This document shows positions 54,130-62,326 of a stretch of DNA of 64,000 nt, piece after piece (within the stretch, counting starts at the first letter, position 1; each line of letters starts with the position of its first letter). Under the pieces are notes generated by a model. The model saw only the letters and a list, made by a program, of their open reading frames with translations. It did not search any database and was not told where the DNA came from. The translations under genes and the position numbers were made by a program. The DNA comes from Belnapia rosea (GTDB taxonomy: Bacteria > Pseudomonadota > Alphaproteobacteria > Acetobacterales > Acetobacteraceae): contig NZ_FMZX01000002.1 in assembly GCF_900101615.1 (NCBI RefSeq), positions 434,001 through 498,000 on the forward strand, given 5' to 3'.

Positions 54130-54572
54130 AGCGCCTTCTGGAACCAGATGCGGGCATGGCCCGGCGGCATGCCCTCCAGCCGGCCGAATTCAGCATAGCC
54201 ATGGCGGGACCAGAAGCCCGGCGCCTGGAAGCTAAAGGTGTCCGTATAGGCATGGGTACAGCCGCGGGCCCGGGCGATGGCCTCGGCCCGTTCCAGCAAC
54301 TGGCCGCCAAGCCCCTGGCCGCGCTGGTCGGAGGCCATCCAGAGCCAGTCGATGAAGAGCCAGTTCCAGTAGGTGAGGCCGAGCAGCCCGCCGCGTACCT
54401 CGCCCCCGGCATCGCGGGCGAGGACCGTCACCGGCTCCCGGTCATAGGGGCCGCCCATCTCCTGGTTATAGGCATGGAGGCCGCGCTGGATGGCGGCGAC
54501 GGCCTCCATCTCCGGATAGTCGTCCTCGCTGATCTCGATGGCCGGCCGGCCAGTCCGCTCTGCCTCGCTCAT
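54126..54572 (-). CDS. GNAT-family N-acetyltransferase
   Basis: This small acetyltransferase has 148 aa. The ATG at 54572 overlaps the CopD-like gene stop by 4 bp; longer frames have no support. The acetyl-CoA site is the DQRGQGLGGQLLERAE segment (Q/R-x-x-G-x-G/A). The late TDTFSFQAPGFWSRHGYAEF and MPPGHARIWFQK are typical of the GNAT group that may act on small molecules. The substrate is unknown. A decayed copy follows immediately. Confidence 0.88.
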   Translation of the reverse strand: MSEAERTGRPAIEISEDDYPEMEAVAAIQRGLHAYNQEMGGPYDREPVTVLARDAGGEVRGGLLGLTYWNWLFIDWLWMASDQRGQGLGGQLLERAEAIARARGCTHAYTDTFSFQAPGFWSRHGYAEFGRLEGMPPGHARIWFQKAL

Positions 54573-55030
54573 CCGCCGAACCGCCCCCAGGCCGCAACAG
54601 CGACCGTCAGCAGGCCGAGCACCAGGTTCATGGTGATCAGCTGGCGGATGCGGTTGACCTGCAGCGCCGCGCCGGCGGCATCGCCCTTGCCGCGGGCCGC
54701 CCGGAACTCCCGCCATGGGCCGGTGACCACCGTGACGAACACGGCCGCCATCAGCAGCGAGGTGAAATGCATCAGGTGGATATGCCAGCCGGCGCCACGG
54801 AAGCCGCCATACCAGCCGAAGAGCAGCAGGTAGCCGGTCAGGAGCAGCACCGGCATGGCGTGCCAGACAAGAAGGAAGAAGCGCTTCAGCACAGCCTCGT
54901 GCAGGGCGAGCCGCTGTGGCGGCTCCAGCACCGCAAGGGCCGGGCGCAGCACCAGGATGGCGAAGACCATCCCCCCGACCCACAGCACAGCCCCCAGCAC
55001 GTGGAGGGCGTAGAACAGGCTACCCAGCAT
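54569..55030 (-). CDS. CopD-like four-helix membrane protein
   Basis: This 153-aa membrane protein resembles the CopD/copper-resistance D domain: FYALHVLGAVLWVGGMVFAI at the first helix, HAMPVLLLTGYLLL at the second, and HIHLMHFTSLLMAAVFVTVV at the third, with His residues at membrane edges. Such proteins bind haem or copper in some cases; no direct evidence exists here. It starts 3 bp after the ParA-like gene and overlaps the GNAT gene. Confidence 0.75.
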   Translation of the reverse strand: MLGSLFYALHVLGAVLWVGGMVFAILVLRPALAVLEPPQRLALHEAVLKRFFLLVWHAMPVLLLTGYLLLFGWYGGFRGAGWHIHLMHFTSLLMAAVFVTVVTGPWREFRAARGKGDAAGAALQVNRIRQLITMNLVLGLLTVAVAAWGRFGG

Positions 55031-55033
55031 CGA

Positions 55034-55669
55034 TCATTCCTTGGAGATGGCGGTCACGGCTGCGGCCAGCGCCCGCAGCTCGGCCGCAGCCAGGCTCTTC
55101 GGCGCGGATTCCGTCACCGCGAGCCCGTCGAGGAAGGCGGTGACGAATTCCACGCGGTTGCCAAGGCCGCCCTCCAGCACCGGCACGCCGCGTTCGGCGA
55201 GCGCGGCCCGGATGCTTTCCTTCAGCCGCCCCTGCGCGGGAACGCGGTTCAGCACGGCGGTGACGCGGCGATGGGCCTCGACCGCCAGCTTCACCGTTGC
55301 CTCGCTGGCCCAGAAATCGGCAGGCGAGGGCTGCATCGGCATCAAAACCAGGTCGGCGGCGCGGATCAGCTGCTTCGCTTCGGTCTCGGCATGGGGTGGC
55401 GTGTCGACGATGACGAAGTCCTGGTCCCGGCGCAGCCGGTCGAGCGCGCCGGGGACGCGCCAGCCGGATGGGCTGTCGAAGCTGAGTGGCCGGGCACGAA
55501 TACCCTGCTTCTGGCGCTCCTGGTGCCAGCGGACCAGGGATTGCTGCGGGTCGGTATCCAGCAGTGCCACCCGATGGCCCTCGGCCGCCAGCGCCGCCGC
55601 CAGGTTGGCCGCGACGGTCGACTTCCCCGCACCTCCCTTCTGCTGCGCCACCGCCACCACGAACGCCAT
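55034..55669 (-). CDS. ParA-family ATPase (orphan)
   Basis: This is a deviant Walker ATPase of 211 aa. The P-loop KGGAGKST (11-18) has the ParA-type first Lys, followed by LLDTDPQQS and VIVDTPPHAE. The ATG at 55669 has GGGAGG eight bases upstream; a GTG three codons earlier is less likely. There is no ParB or MipZ-type partner gene next to it, so it may position a different cargo. The gene is co-directional with CopD- and GNAT-type genes. Confidence 0.88.
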   Translation of the reverse strand: MAFVVAVAQQKGGAGKSTVAANLAAALAAEGHRVALLDTDPQQSLVRWHQERQKQGIRARPLSFDSPSGWRVPGALDRLRRDQDFVIVDTPPHAETEAKQLIRAADLVLMPMQPSPADFWASEATVKLAVEAHRRVTAVLNRVPAQGRLKESIRAALAERGVPVLEGGLGNRVEFVTAFLDGLAVTESAPKSLAAAELRALAAAVTAISKE

Positions 55670-55779
55670 GCCTGCCACCTCCCGTGCGAAGCGGGCAACC
55701 TAGCCCGGATCGGCGCGGAGGCCAGCATCGCCATGCGGGGACGGCCCGTTTAGCCTGTAATCCCTATGGGAGAATCGCC

Positions 55780-56520
55780 ATGAACCAGCTTGACCTGAAG
55801 GGCCGGGTCGCGGCCATCACCGGTGGCGCGCGGGGCATCGGCCTCGCCATCGCCGAGCGGATGGTGGCGAGCGGCGGGCGCGTCGCGCTCTGGGATGTCG
55901 ACCTCGTCGAGGCGGAGCGGCAGGCGGCCCGGCTCGGTGGCTTCGCGTCGCGGGTGGACGTGACCGATTTCGCGGCGATCGAGGCGGCGCTCGCGGCGAC
56001 CGAGGCGGCGCTCGGGCCGCTCGACATCCTCGTCGCCAATGCCGGCATCACCGGGCCGAACGCGCCGGTCGAGAGCTACCCGGTCGATGCCTGGCGGCAG
56101 GTGATCGAGATCGACCTCACCGGCGTCTTCCTCTGCTGCCGGGCGGTGGTGCCGGGGATGCGGGCGCGGAATTACGGCCGGATTGTCAACATCGCCTCGG
56201 TCGCGGGCAAGGAGGGCAACCCGAACGCCGCGGCCTATTCGGCGGCGAAGGCGGGGGTGATCGGCCTGACCAAGTCGCTCGGCAAGGAGCTGGCGACGAC
56301 GGGGGTGCGGGTGAATTGCGTGACCCCGGCGGCGGCGAAGACGGACATCTTCCAGCAGATGACCGAGGCGCAGATCGCCTACATGCTCAGCAAGATCCCG
56401 GCGAACCGCTTCGTCGAGGTCGAGGAGATCGCGGCGCTCGCCTGCTGGCTGGCGACCGAGGATTGCAGCTTCTCGACCGGCGCCGTCTTCGACGTGTCGG
56501 GCGGCCGGGCGACCTATTGA
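55780..56520 (+). CDS. Short-chain dehydrogenase/reductase
   Basis: This is a classical SDR (246 aa) that reduces or oxidises a carbonyl/alcohol with NAD(P). The cofactor motif is TGGARGIG (14-21), followed by VANAGITG and the catalytic set NIASVAG plus AYSAAK (Tyr about 153, Lys about 157). The acidic Asp in ALWDVD after strand two suggests NAD rather than NADP. The ATG at 55780 has GGGAGA upstream. Substrate unknown; the FabG-like and sugar-alcohol dehydrogenase groups both fit. Confidence 0.9.
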   Translation: MNQLDLKGRVAAITGGARGIGLAIAERMVASGGRVALWDVDLVEAERQAARLGGFASRVDVTDFAAIEAALAATEAALGPLDILVANAGITGPNAPVESYPVDAWRQVIEIDLTGVFLCCRAVVPGMRARNYGRIVNIASVAGKEGNPNAAAYSAAKAGVIGLTKSLGKELATTGVRVNCVTPAAAKTDIFQQMTEAQIAYMLSKIPANRFVEVEEIAALACWLATEDCSFSTGAVFDVSGGRATY

Positions 56521-56528
56521 GGCCGGGC

Positions 56529-56553
56529 GCGGGGCGGCAGGGCCCGCCCCCGC
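56529..56553. terminator. Terminator-like hairpin between convergent genes
   Basis: GCGGGGCGG (56529-56537) pairs with CCGCCCCCGC (56544-56553) with one bulged C and a six-base loop, between the convergent SDR and DsbA-family genes. Confidence 0.5.
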
Positions 56554-56559
56554 TCCATG

Positions 56560-57243
56560 TCAGGCCGCCTCGCGGCGCAGGATGGCGAGGCCGCGCCGCA
56601 GCGCCTCGGCGATCCGCTCCGCCGGCATCGCACCGCTGAACAGCACATGGCCGTCGAGCGCAAAGGTCGGCACGCCCGACAGGCCCGCGCGGCGGAAGCC
56701 CGCATCCTCGGCACGGATCTCCTCGGCGCCTTCGCCGCTCCCGAGGAAGGCTGCGGCATCGGCGGCATCGAGCCCGGCTTCGCCGGCCAGTTCCGCCAGC
56801 ACCGCCTGCTGGCCGGTATCCCGGCCTTGCTGGAAATAGGCGCGGAAGATCGCCTCCTGCACCGCGGATTGCAGGAGCAGGCTGCGCTCGCCGGCCCAGT
56901 GGATGAGGCGGTGCGCCTCCACGGTGTTCGGCGTGCGCCGCATCAGGTCGTGGCGGAATTCGAGGCCGGCGGCGCGGCCGGCCTCGGCCACCTGGGCGTC
57001 GAGCTCCCGCCCGCGCGCCTCGCTGCCGAATTTGGCGGCGCGGTAGCTGGCGCGCTCGACGCCCTCGGCCGGCATGTCCGGGTTGAGCTGGAAGGCCCGC
57101 CAATGGACCTCGAAGCGCTGCCCCTCGGCGGCGAGCATCTCAAGCGCCCCCTCGAGGTTGCGCTTGCCGATCCAGCACCAGGGGCAGATCACGTCGGAGA
57201 CGACATCGATCCGGGCCGTCGGGGCCATCTCGCTTTGCTCCAT
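56560..57243 (-). CDS. DsbA-family oxidoreductase (FrnE-like)
   Basis: This is a cytoplasmic thioredoxin-fold protein (227 aa). The ATG at 57243 follows GAGGAGA. The active site CPWC lies near the start in [11 protein letters not shown], and the helical insertion and the cis-Pro [11 protein letters not shown] are in place. The family includes FrnE-type polyketide and stress proteins and 2-hydroxychromene isomerases; the CPWC motif favours a thiol-disulfide role. It is divergent from the cysteine synthase gene. Confidence 0.88.
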   Translation of the reverse strand: MEQSEMAPTARIDVVSDVICPWCWIGKRNLEGALEMLAAEGQRFEVHWRAFQLNPDMPAEGVERASYRAAKFGSEARGRELDAQVAEAGRAAGLEFRHDLMRRTPNTVEAHRLIHWAGERSLLLQSAVQEAIFRAYFQQGRDTGQQAVLAELAGEAGLDAADAAAFLGSGEGAEEIRAEDAGFRRAGLSGVPTFALDGHVLFSGAMPAERIAEALRRGLAILRREAA

Positions 57244-57367
57244 CCTGTCTCTCCTCGCTCTCTGGGCTAGGTTGGCCTCGGGTGGTGCCGGCGCAAGCCC
57301 GGGCGGCTTTGCCGCTGGACGGCGAGCGTCGGCTCCGCTCATCTGCGCCGAAAGGGAGATCGCAGCG

Positions 57368-58282
57368 ATGAAGGTTCAGAGTGTCCTCGCCACCATCGGC
57401 GGCACGCCGCATATCCGTCTGAACCGGCTCTTCAGCGCGGCGGAGGTCTGGATCAAGTCGGAGCGTGCCAATCCCGGCGGCTCGATCAAGGATCGAATCG
57501 CGCTCTCCATGGTCGAGGCGGCGGAGGCGGCGGGGCAGCTCAAGCCCGGCGGCACGATCGTCGAGCCGACCTCGGGCAATACCGGCATCGGCCTCGCCAT
57601 GGTCGCGGCGGTGAAGGGCTACAAGCTGGTCCTCGTCATGCCGGACAGCATGTCGGTCGAGCGGCGGCGGCTCATGCTGGCCTATGGGGCGAGCTTCGAG
57701 CTGACGCCACGGGCCGGCGGCATGAAGGCCTCGATCGCCCGCGCACAGGAGATCGTCGCCGCCACGCCCGGCGCCTGGCTGGCGCAGCAATTCGAGAATC
57801 CGGCGAATCCGGAGGTGCATATGCGCACCACGGCCCAGGAGATCCTGGAGGATTTCCCGGAGGGGCTGGATGCCCTCATCACCGGTGTCGGCACTGGCGG
57901 GCACATCACCGGCTGCGCGCGGGTGCTGAAGGGGGCTTGGCCGGGTCTCAAGGTCTTCGCGGTGGAGCCGGCGGCCTCGCCGGTGATCTCCGGGGGCGAG
58001 CCCTCGCCGCATCCGATCCAGGGCATCGGCGCCGGCTTCATCCCGGCCAATCTCGAGACCGGGCTGCTGGACGGAGTCATCAAGGTGCAGGCCGATGACG
58101 CCAAGGAGTATGCGCGGCGCTCGGCGCGGGAGGAGGGTCTGCTGGTCGGCATTTCCTCAGGCGCAACGCTGGCCGCCATCGCGCAGAAGCTGCCGGAACT
58201 GCCGGCAAGCGCCCGGGTGCTCGGCTTCAACTACGATACCGGCGAACGCTATTTCTCGGTCGCGGACTTCCTGCCGGAGTAA
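57368..58282 (+). CDS. cysK: Cysteine synthase (O-acetylserine sulfhydrylase)
   Basis: This is a PLP beta-replacement enzyme (304 aa) that makes cysteine from O-acetylserine and sulfide. The cofactor lysine is K41 in [12 protein letters not shown]. The substrate loop is [12 protein letters not shown] (68-79), the phosphate-binding loop is [10 protein letters not shown], and the C-terminal SSGATLAA is conserved. The ATG at 57368 is the first start that gives the usual N-terminus. It precedes an enoyl-CoA hydratase by 5 bp; the functional link is unclear. Confidence 0.93.
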   Translation: MKVQSVLATIGGTPHIRLNRLFSAAEVWIKSERANPGGSIKDRIALSMVEAAEAAGQLKPGGTIVEPTSGNTGIGLAMVAAVKGYKLVLVMPDSMSVERRRLMLAYGASFELTPRAGGMKASIARAQEIVAATPGAWLAQQFENPANPEVHMRTTAQEILEDFPEGLDALITGVGTGGHITGCARVLKGAWPGLKVFAVEPAASPVISGGEPSPHPIQGIGAGFIPANLETGLLDGVIKVQADDAKEYARRSAREEGLLVGISSGATLAAIAQKLPELPASARVLGFNYDTGERYFSVADFLPE

Positions 58283-58287
58283 TACTC

Positions 58288-59082
58288 ATGACTGACGAGA
58301 ACCCGCTGCTGGTGACGCGCGAAGGCCCTGTGGTCCGCGCCATCATGAACCGCCCTGAGCGCCGCAACGCCCTCAGCACCGCCATGGGCGAGGCCTGGGA
58401 CCGGCTGCTGGCCGAGCTTGCCACCGATCGCAGCGCCCGGGTGCTGGTGATCTCCGGCGCGGGTGGGCATTTCTGCGCCGGGCTCGACCTGACCGAGGTG
58501 GCTTCGGACGAGACGCCGGAGCAAAAGCTGGCACGGCAGCAGGCACGCAACCGCCGCACCGGCGCCCGCTTCGGCGACATCGCGGCGCTGCCGCAGGTGG
58601 TGATCGCCGCCATCGAGGGATCCTGCCATGCTGGCGGGCTTGGCTTCGCCTGCGCGGCGGATATCGCCCTGGCCTCCGCCACGTCGCGCTTCGCGGCACC
58701 CGAAGTGCGGCGCGGGCTGGTGCCGGCGCAGATCCTGCCCTGGCTCGTGCGTCGCGCCGGGCGCCCGGCCGCGACCCGGCTGGTGCTGGAAGCGGCGGTG
58801 ATCGACGCCCTGGAGGCCGGGCGAATTGGCCTCGTGCATCAGGTGCTGGCCGATGCGACGGCGCTCGAGGCGCAGCTGCAGCGGACCATCGCCGCCGTGC
58901 TGGAGGGCGCACCGGGGGCGCTGGCCGAGACCAAGGGGCTGCTGTCTGCGCTTGGGCCGATCTCGCCCGACGGCTATGCCGAGGCAGGGGCGGCCGCCTT
59001 CGCCCGCACTGCGTCGAGCGAGGAGGCGGCCGAGGGCATCGCCGCCTTCAAGGCGAGACGGAAGCCCGTCTGGGCAGCTTGA
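58288..59082 (+). CDS. Enoyl-CoA hydratase/isomerase family protein
   Basis: This is a crotonase-fold protein (264 aa). The oxyanion-hole segments are SGAGGHFCAGLDL and AAIEGSCHAGGLGFACAADI. The usual catalytic Glu pair positions are followed by ASATSRFAAPEVRRGLVPA, where one Glu is present; substrate and reaction cannot be fixed. It starts 5 bp after cysK, so the two are probably co-transcribed. Confidence 0.88.
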   Translation: MTDENPLLVTREGPVVRAIMNRPERRNALSTAMGEAWDRLLAELATDRSARVLVISGAGGHFCAGLDLTEVASDETPEQKLARQQARNRRTGARFGDIAALPQVVIAAIEGSCHAGGLGFACAADIALASATSRFAAPEVRRGLVPAQILPWLVRRAGRPAATRLVLEAAVIDALEAGRIGLVHQVLADATALEAQLQRTIAAVLEGAPGALAETKGLLSALGPISPDGYAEAGAAAFARTASSEEAAEGIAAFKARRKPVWAA

Positions 59083-59141
59083 GCTTTCCATATTTCGTTC
59101 ACGGGTTGCATACTAAGGCTTGGTTCCAGCGTTTGAGGTTG

Positions 59142-59163
59142 AGGGAGAGGGACGCCTCTCCCT
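59142..59163 (+). promoter_or_regulatory. Perfect hairpin in leader of RTX gene
   Basis: AGGGAGAGG-GACG-CCTCTCCCT is a 9-bp perfect stem with a four-base loop, 29 bases before the ATG at 59192. It may end upstream transcription or structure the mRNA leader. Confidence 0.5.
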
Positions 59164-59191
59164 GGACCTGTGCACAAAATGTGGAACCACC

Positions 59192-61207
59192 ATGGCTACA
59201 GGAACCACCGGTTCGGATACGCTGACCGCGACCGGCCCCAACGAGACCCTGGAGGGTCTTGGTGGCGATGACATCCTCTACGGTGGCAACACCGGCTTCG
59301 ACCTCGTCATGGATGGCGGGTCCGGCAACGATACCTTCCATGTCACCGGCTTCCCGAGTACCGTCATCGGCGGAGAGGGGCAGGATGTCATCAGCCTGGC
59401 ATTCCCCTACTTCATGAGTCGTGGTCTCAATGACGCGGTTGTCGTGCTGGATTTCGCTGCGGGCGCAGGCGGGGACAGGCTCGATCTCGGGCTCCTGCTG
59501 ACTTCTGGCCTGCTCACCGGGTATGAGCGCTCGAACCCCTTCGGCGCCTCCGGCTACCTATGGCTACGCCAGGTCGGCGCCGACGCCGTCATCGAGCTGG
59601 ACGCAGATGGCGGGGCGAATGACTTCGTCCCCATGGTCGTGCTGCGCGGGGTCGCAGCCTCGGCGCTGGTGGCGGCCAATCTCGGATTCGACCCGCATGG
59701 CGGCTCCGTCATGCCGCTGACGCTGAACGGCAGCGACGGGCCTGAAACGCTCACCGGCGATGCCGAGGACGACATAATCAGCGGCTTCGGGGGCGCCGAC
59801 GTTCTCAAGGGGCTCGGCAGCAATGACCGCCTCGATGGCGGCAGCGGGAACGATTCCCTGCTCGGCGGCCCTGGTAACGATACGCTGCTTGGCGGCGACG
59901 GCGACGACAGCCTGAACGGTGAAGGCGGGCTGGATTCGCTGGACGGCGGGGCCGGCGCGGACTCGCTGCGGCACCTCACTGGCCGCGCGACATTGGATGG
60001 CGGTGACGGCAACGACACCATCGATGCCTTCGACAGCGCCACCATCCGGGGCGGGCTTGGTGACGATCAGATCGTCATGGCGGCCGGATCGCCCGAGATG
60101 CGCTTCGTCGTCGACGGAGGCGGCGGAAATGACAACATCTCCGCTGTCGATGCCGCTGCTGCGCAAGCGAGCCTGTCGGGTGGCATCGGCGACGACTCGA
60201 TCGAATCCGGCGACAATGGCCGCTATGTGCTGTGGGGCGGTGCTGGCAATGACACGCTGAGCGGTGGCGCCGGCATCGATGTGATGGTGGTGGACCTGCC
60301 GCGGCACCTGCTGGCGCTCACGGCCAGCACCGGCGCGGGCGGCAGCGTGGTGTCGCCGACCGGCGTCGCCTACAGCCCGCTCTCGCTCTCGGGCAGCATC
60401 AGCCATGGCAGCGAGACGGACCGCTTCAGCGGCATCGAGAGCATCCACTTCGCCGATGGCCGCCTGGTCTTCGATGCCGGCGACCCGATCGGCCAGGTGA
60501 CGCGCATGTACCTCGCCGCCCTCGGCCGCGCGCCCGACACGCTCGGGCTGAATGGCTGGTCGAGCTATGTCGAGAGCGGCCACTCCATCGCCGACCTCGC
60601 CGGAGCCTTCGTCAGCAGCGCCGAGTTCAACGCCCGCTATCCGGCGGTGAGCAACAGCGGCTTCGTCACCCTGCTCTACCAGAACACCCTCGGGCGCGAG
60701 CCCGATGCCGGCGGCCTCGCCGGCTGGACCAGCTACATGGACCAGGGCCACAGCCGGGTCGAGCTGCTGACCCTCTTCTCCGAGAGCGCCGAGCACTACA
60801 GCCGCACCGCCTCGCTCTGGACCAACGGCATCTGGGACATGGACGAGACCGGGGCGGCGGTGGCGCGGCTCTACTACGCCGCTCTCGGCCGGGCGCCGGA
60901 TGCCGGCGGCTGGCAGGGCTGGACCGACTATGTGAAGGGCGGGCATTCGCTGTCGGAGCTGGCGGCGGCCTTCCCGGCCAGCGCCGAGTTCCAGGCGCGC
61001 TACCCGAGCGTCGACAATGCCGGTTATGTCCGGCTGCTCTACGAGAATACGCTGGGGCGGGAGCCGGACCAGGGCGGCTATGACGGCTGGCTCGGCTACA
61101 TGAACCAGGGCCATAGCCGGGTCGAGCTACTGCAGCTCTTCGCCGACAGCCAGGAGTTCATCCACAGGACCCTGCCCCTCATCGACGGCGGAATCACCTT
61201 CGTTTAG
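59192..61207 (+). CDS. Large RTX calcium-binding protein with DUF4214 repeats
   Basis: This 671-aa protein has no Sec signal and is a probable type I secretion client. RTX nonapeptides of the GG-x-G-x-D type occur at about 20-50 and especially 185-265 (GGSGNDSLLGGPGNDTLLGG), and again near 345. The C-terminal third (about 430-665) contains four DUF4214-like units: two ending in GRAPD and two in LGREPD motifs, each with GWSSYVESGHS- or GWTSYMDQGHS-type repeats. The ATG at 59192 is chosen over a TTG at 59120. DUF4214 often occurs in surface and S-layer-like proteins. It is 46 kb from the T1SS genes at 9507-12676. Confidence 0.9.
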   Translation: MATGTTGSDTLTATGPNETLEGLGGDDILYGGNTGFDLVMDGGSGNDTFHVTGFPSTVIGGEGQDVISLAFPYFMSRGLNDAVVVLDFAAGAGGDRLDLGLLLTSGLLTGYERSNPFGASGYLWLRQVGADAVIELDADGGANDFVPMVVLRGVAASALVAANLGFDPHGGSVMPLTLNGSDGPETLTGDAEDDIISGFGGADVLKGLGSNDRLDGGSGNDSLLGGPGNDTLLGGDGDDSLNGEGGLDSLDGGAGADSLRHLTGRATLDGGDGNDTIDAFDSATIRGGLGDDQIVMAAGSPEMRFVVDGGGGNDNISAVDAAAAQASLSGGIGDDSIESGDNGRYVLWGGAGNDTLSGGAGIDVMVVDLPRHLLALTASTGAGGSVVSPTGVAYSPLSLSGSISHGSETDRFSGIESIHFADGRLVFDAGDPIGQVTRMYLAALGRAPDTLGLNGWSSYVESGHSIADLAGAFVSSAEFNARYPAVSNSGFVTLLYQNTLGREPDAGGLAGWTSYMDQGHSRVELLTLFSESAEHYSRTASLWTNGIWDMDETGAAVARLYYAALGRAPDAGGWQGWTDYVKGGHSLSELAAAFPASAEFQARYPSVDNAGYVRLLYENTLGREPDQGGYDGWLGYMNQGHSRVELLQLFADSQEFIHRTLPLIDGGITFV

Positions 61208-61309
61208 GCTACAATCACGATTTCGAGATCCAATAATCGCGATATCGTGTATCCTATATGCGGCGAGCCTCCAGCGGGAGCCTCGAACTCCGCAGAAGGA
61301 CCGCACCGC

Positions 61310-61522
61310 ATGCGCGGCAACTCCCAGGGCCAGTGGCGCCTCGAAACCTATGCCCTCGCCATCGCCATGCTCTGGATGTTGGCACTGCAACTCATTTGCG
61401 TCGCCCTGTGGGATGGCGGCTGGCTGACGCGCCAGGCGGCGCTGGTGCATTGGTTGCTGGTCGGCGTACTCCCGCCGGCGCTCTCGCTGTGGCAGACGGA
61501 AACAGGCCCATCCAAGGCCTGA
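61310..61522 (+). CDS. Small single-pass or two-pass membrane protein
   Basis: This is an unrecognised 70-aa protein. The ATG at 61310 has AGAAGGA ten bases upstream. Two hydrophobic segments (YALAIAMLWMLALQLICVAL and ALVHWLLVGVLPPALSLW) flank a short loop containing WDGGWLTRQ. It stands alone between the RTX gene and otsB. Small inner-membrane proteins of this size are common; no function is known. Confidence 0.5.
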   Translation: MRGNSQGQWRLETYALAIAMLWMLALQLICVALWDGGWLTRQAALVHWLLVGVLPPALSLWQTETGPSKA

Positions 61523-61582
61523 GAGTGTAGGTCACGCATCCGTGACGCAACTGGGGCCGCGAACTCTGCTTGTTGCGATCGC

Positions 61583-62326
61583 ATGCCAGACCTTATCACC
61601 TTGCCGCCGCCGCCCCTCGTGCCCGGCCTGGGGCCGATTGCCGGCGCGGCACTTTTCCTCGATTTCGACGGGACGTTGGTTGAGATCGCACCGCGCCCGG
61701 ATGCTGTCGTGGTGCCGGACCACTTGCCGGGTCTCCTGCACCGTCTGACTGAGGGGCTGGGTGGGGCCCTAGCGGTTGTGAGCGGCCGTGCGTTGTCCGA
61801 CCTCGACCATTTCCTCCCGGTGCCGATCCCGAAAGCGGGGGATCATGGTGCCTCCCTGCGGCCGGATCCCCTGGCGCCGTCCGTCCTGCCTTCCCTCCCC
61901 AAGGTTCCCGCCGCCTGGCGCGCCGAAGCGGATGCTTTGGCCGAGCGCCACCCGGGGGCGCTGGTGGAGGACAAGGCGCATGGCTTCGTCATTCATTACC
62001 GCCAGGCTCCGGAGCTGGAGGATGCGGCGCGGGCGCTGCTTGCCGGCTTCGTCGCCGAGGACCCGGATGCTTTCGCCCTGCTCGAGGCCCGCATGGCCTG
62101 GGAGATCAGGCCCCGCGGCGCCTCCAAGGCCACAGCGGTGCGGGCACTGATGGCGGAGGCACCCTTTACCGGCCGGGTTCCGGTCTTTATCGGTGACGAC
62201 GTGACCGATGAGGAAGGCATGGATGCCGCCCGTAGCTTCGGTGGCCAGGGTTGGCGGCTCGATGACATGTTCGGCACGCCCCAGGCGCTCCGCGAATGGC
62301 TGGCCGAGGCCGCGTCGAGCCGATGA
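61583..62326 (+). CDS. otsB: Trehalose-6-phosphate phosphatase
   Basis: OtsB dephosphorylates trehalose-6-phosphate to trehalose in the cytoplasm (247 aa). HAD motif 1 is LFLDFDGTLVEI with catalytic Asp27 and Asp29. Motif 2 lies around VVSGRALSDL, the cap region carries the GDHGAS-like sequence, and motif 4 is FIGDDVTDEEGM. It is coupled to otsA by an ATGA overlap, which is the usual operon order in many alphaproteobacteria. Trehalose protects against osmotic and desiccation stress. Confidence 0.93.
   Translation: MPDLITLPPPPLVPGLGPIAGAALFLDFDGTLVEIAPRPDAVVVPDHLPGLLHRLTEGLGGALAVVSGRALSDLDHFLPVPIPKAGDHGASLRPDPLAPSVLPSLPKVPAAWRAEADALAERHPGALVEDKAHGFVIHYRQAPELEDAARALLAGFVAEDPDAFALLEARMAWEIRPRGASKATAVRALMAEAPFTGRVPVFIGDDVTDEEGMDAARSFGGQGWRLDDMFGTPQALREWLAEAASSR

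Noticed and set aside
61210-61260. A loose inverted repeat (CACGAT...ATCGTG) in the A/T-rich DNA after the RTX gene as a terminator.
   Set aside because: The arms are only six bases and 22 apart, with no T-tract; this is too weak to annotate.
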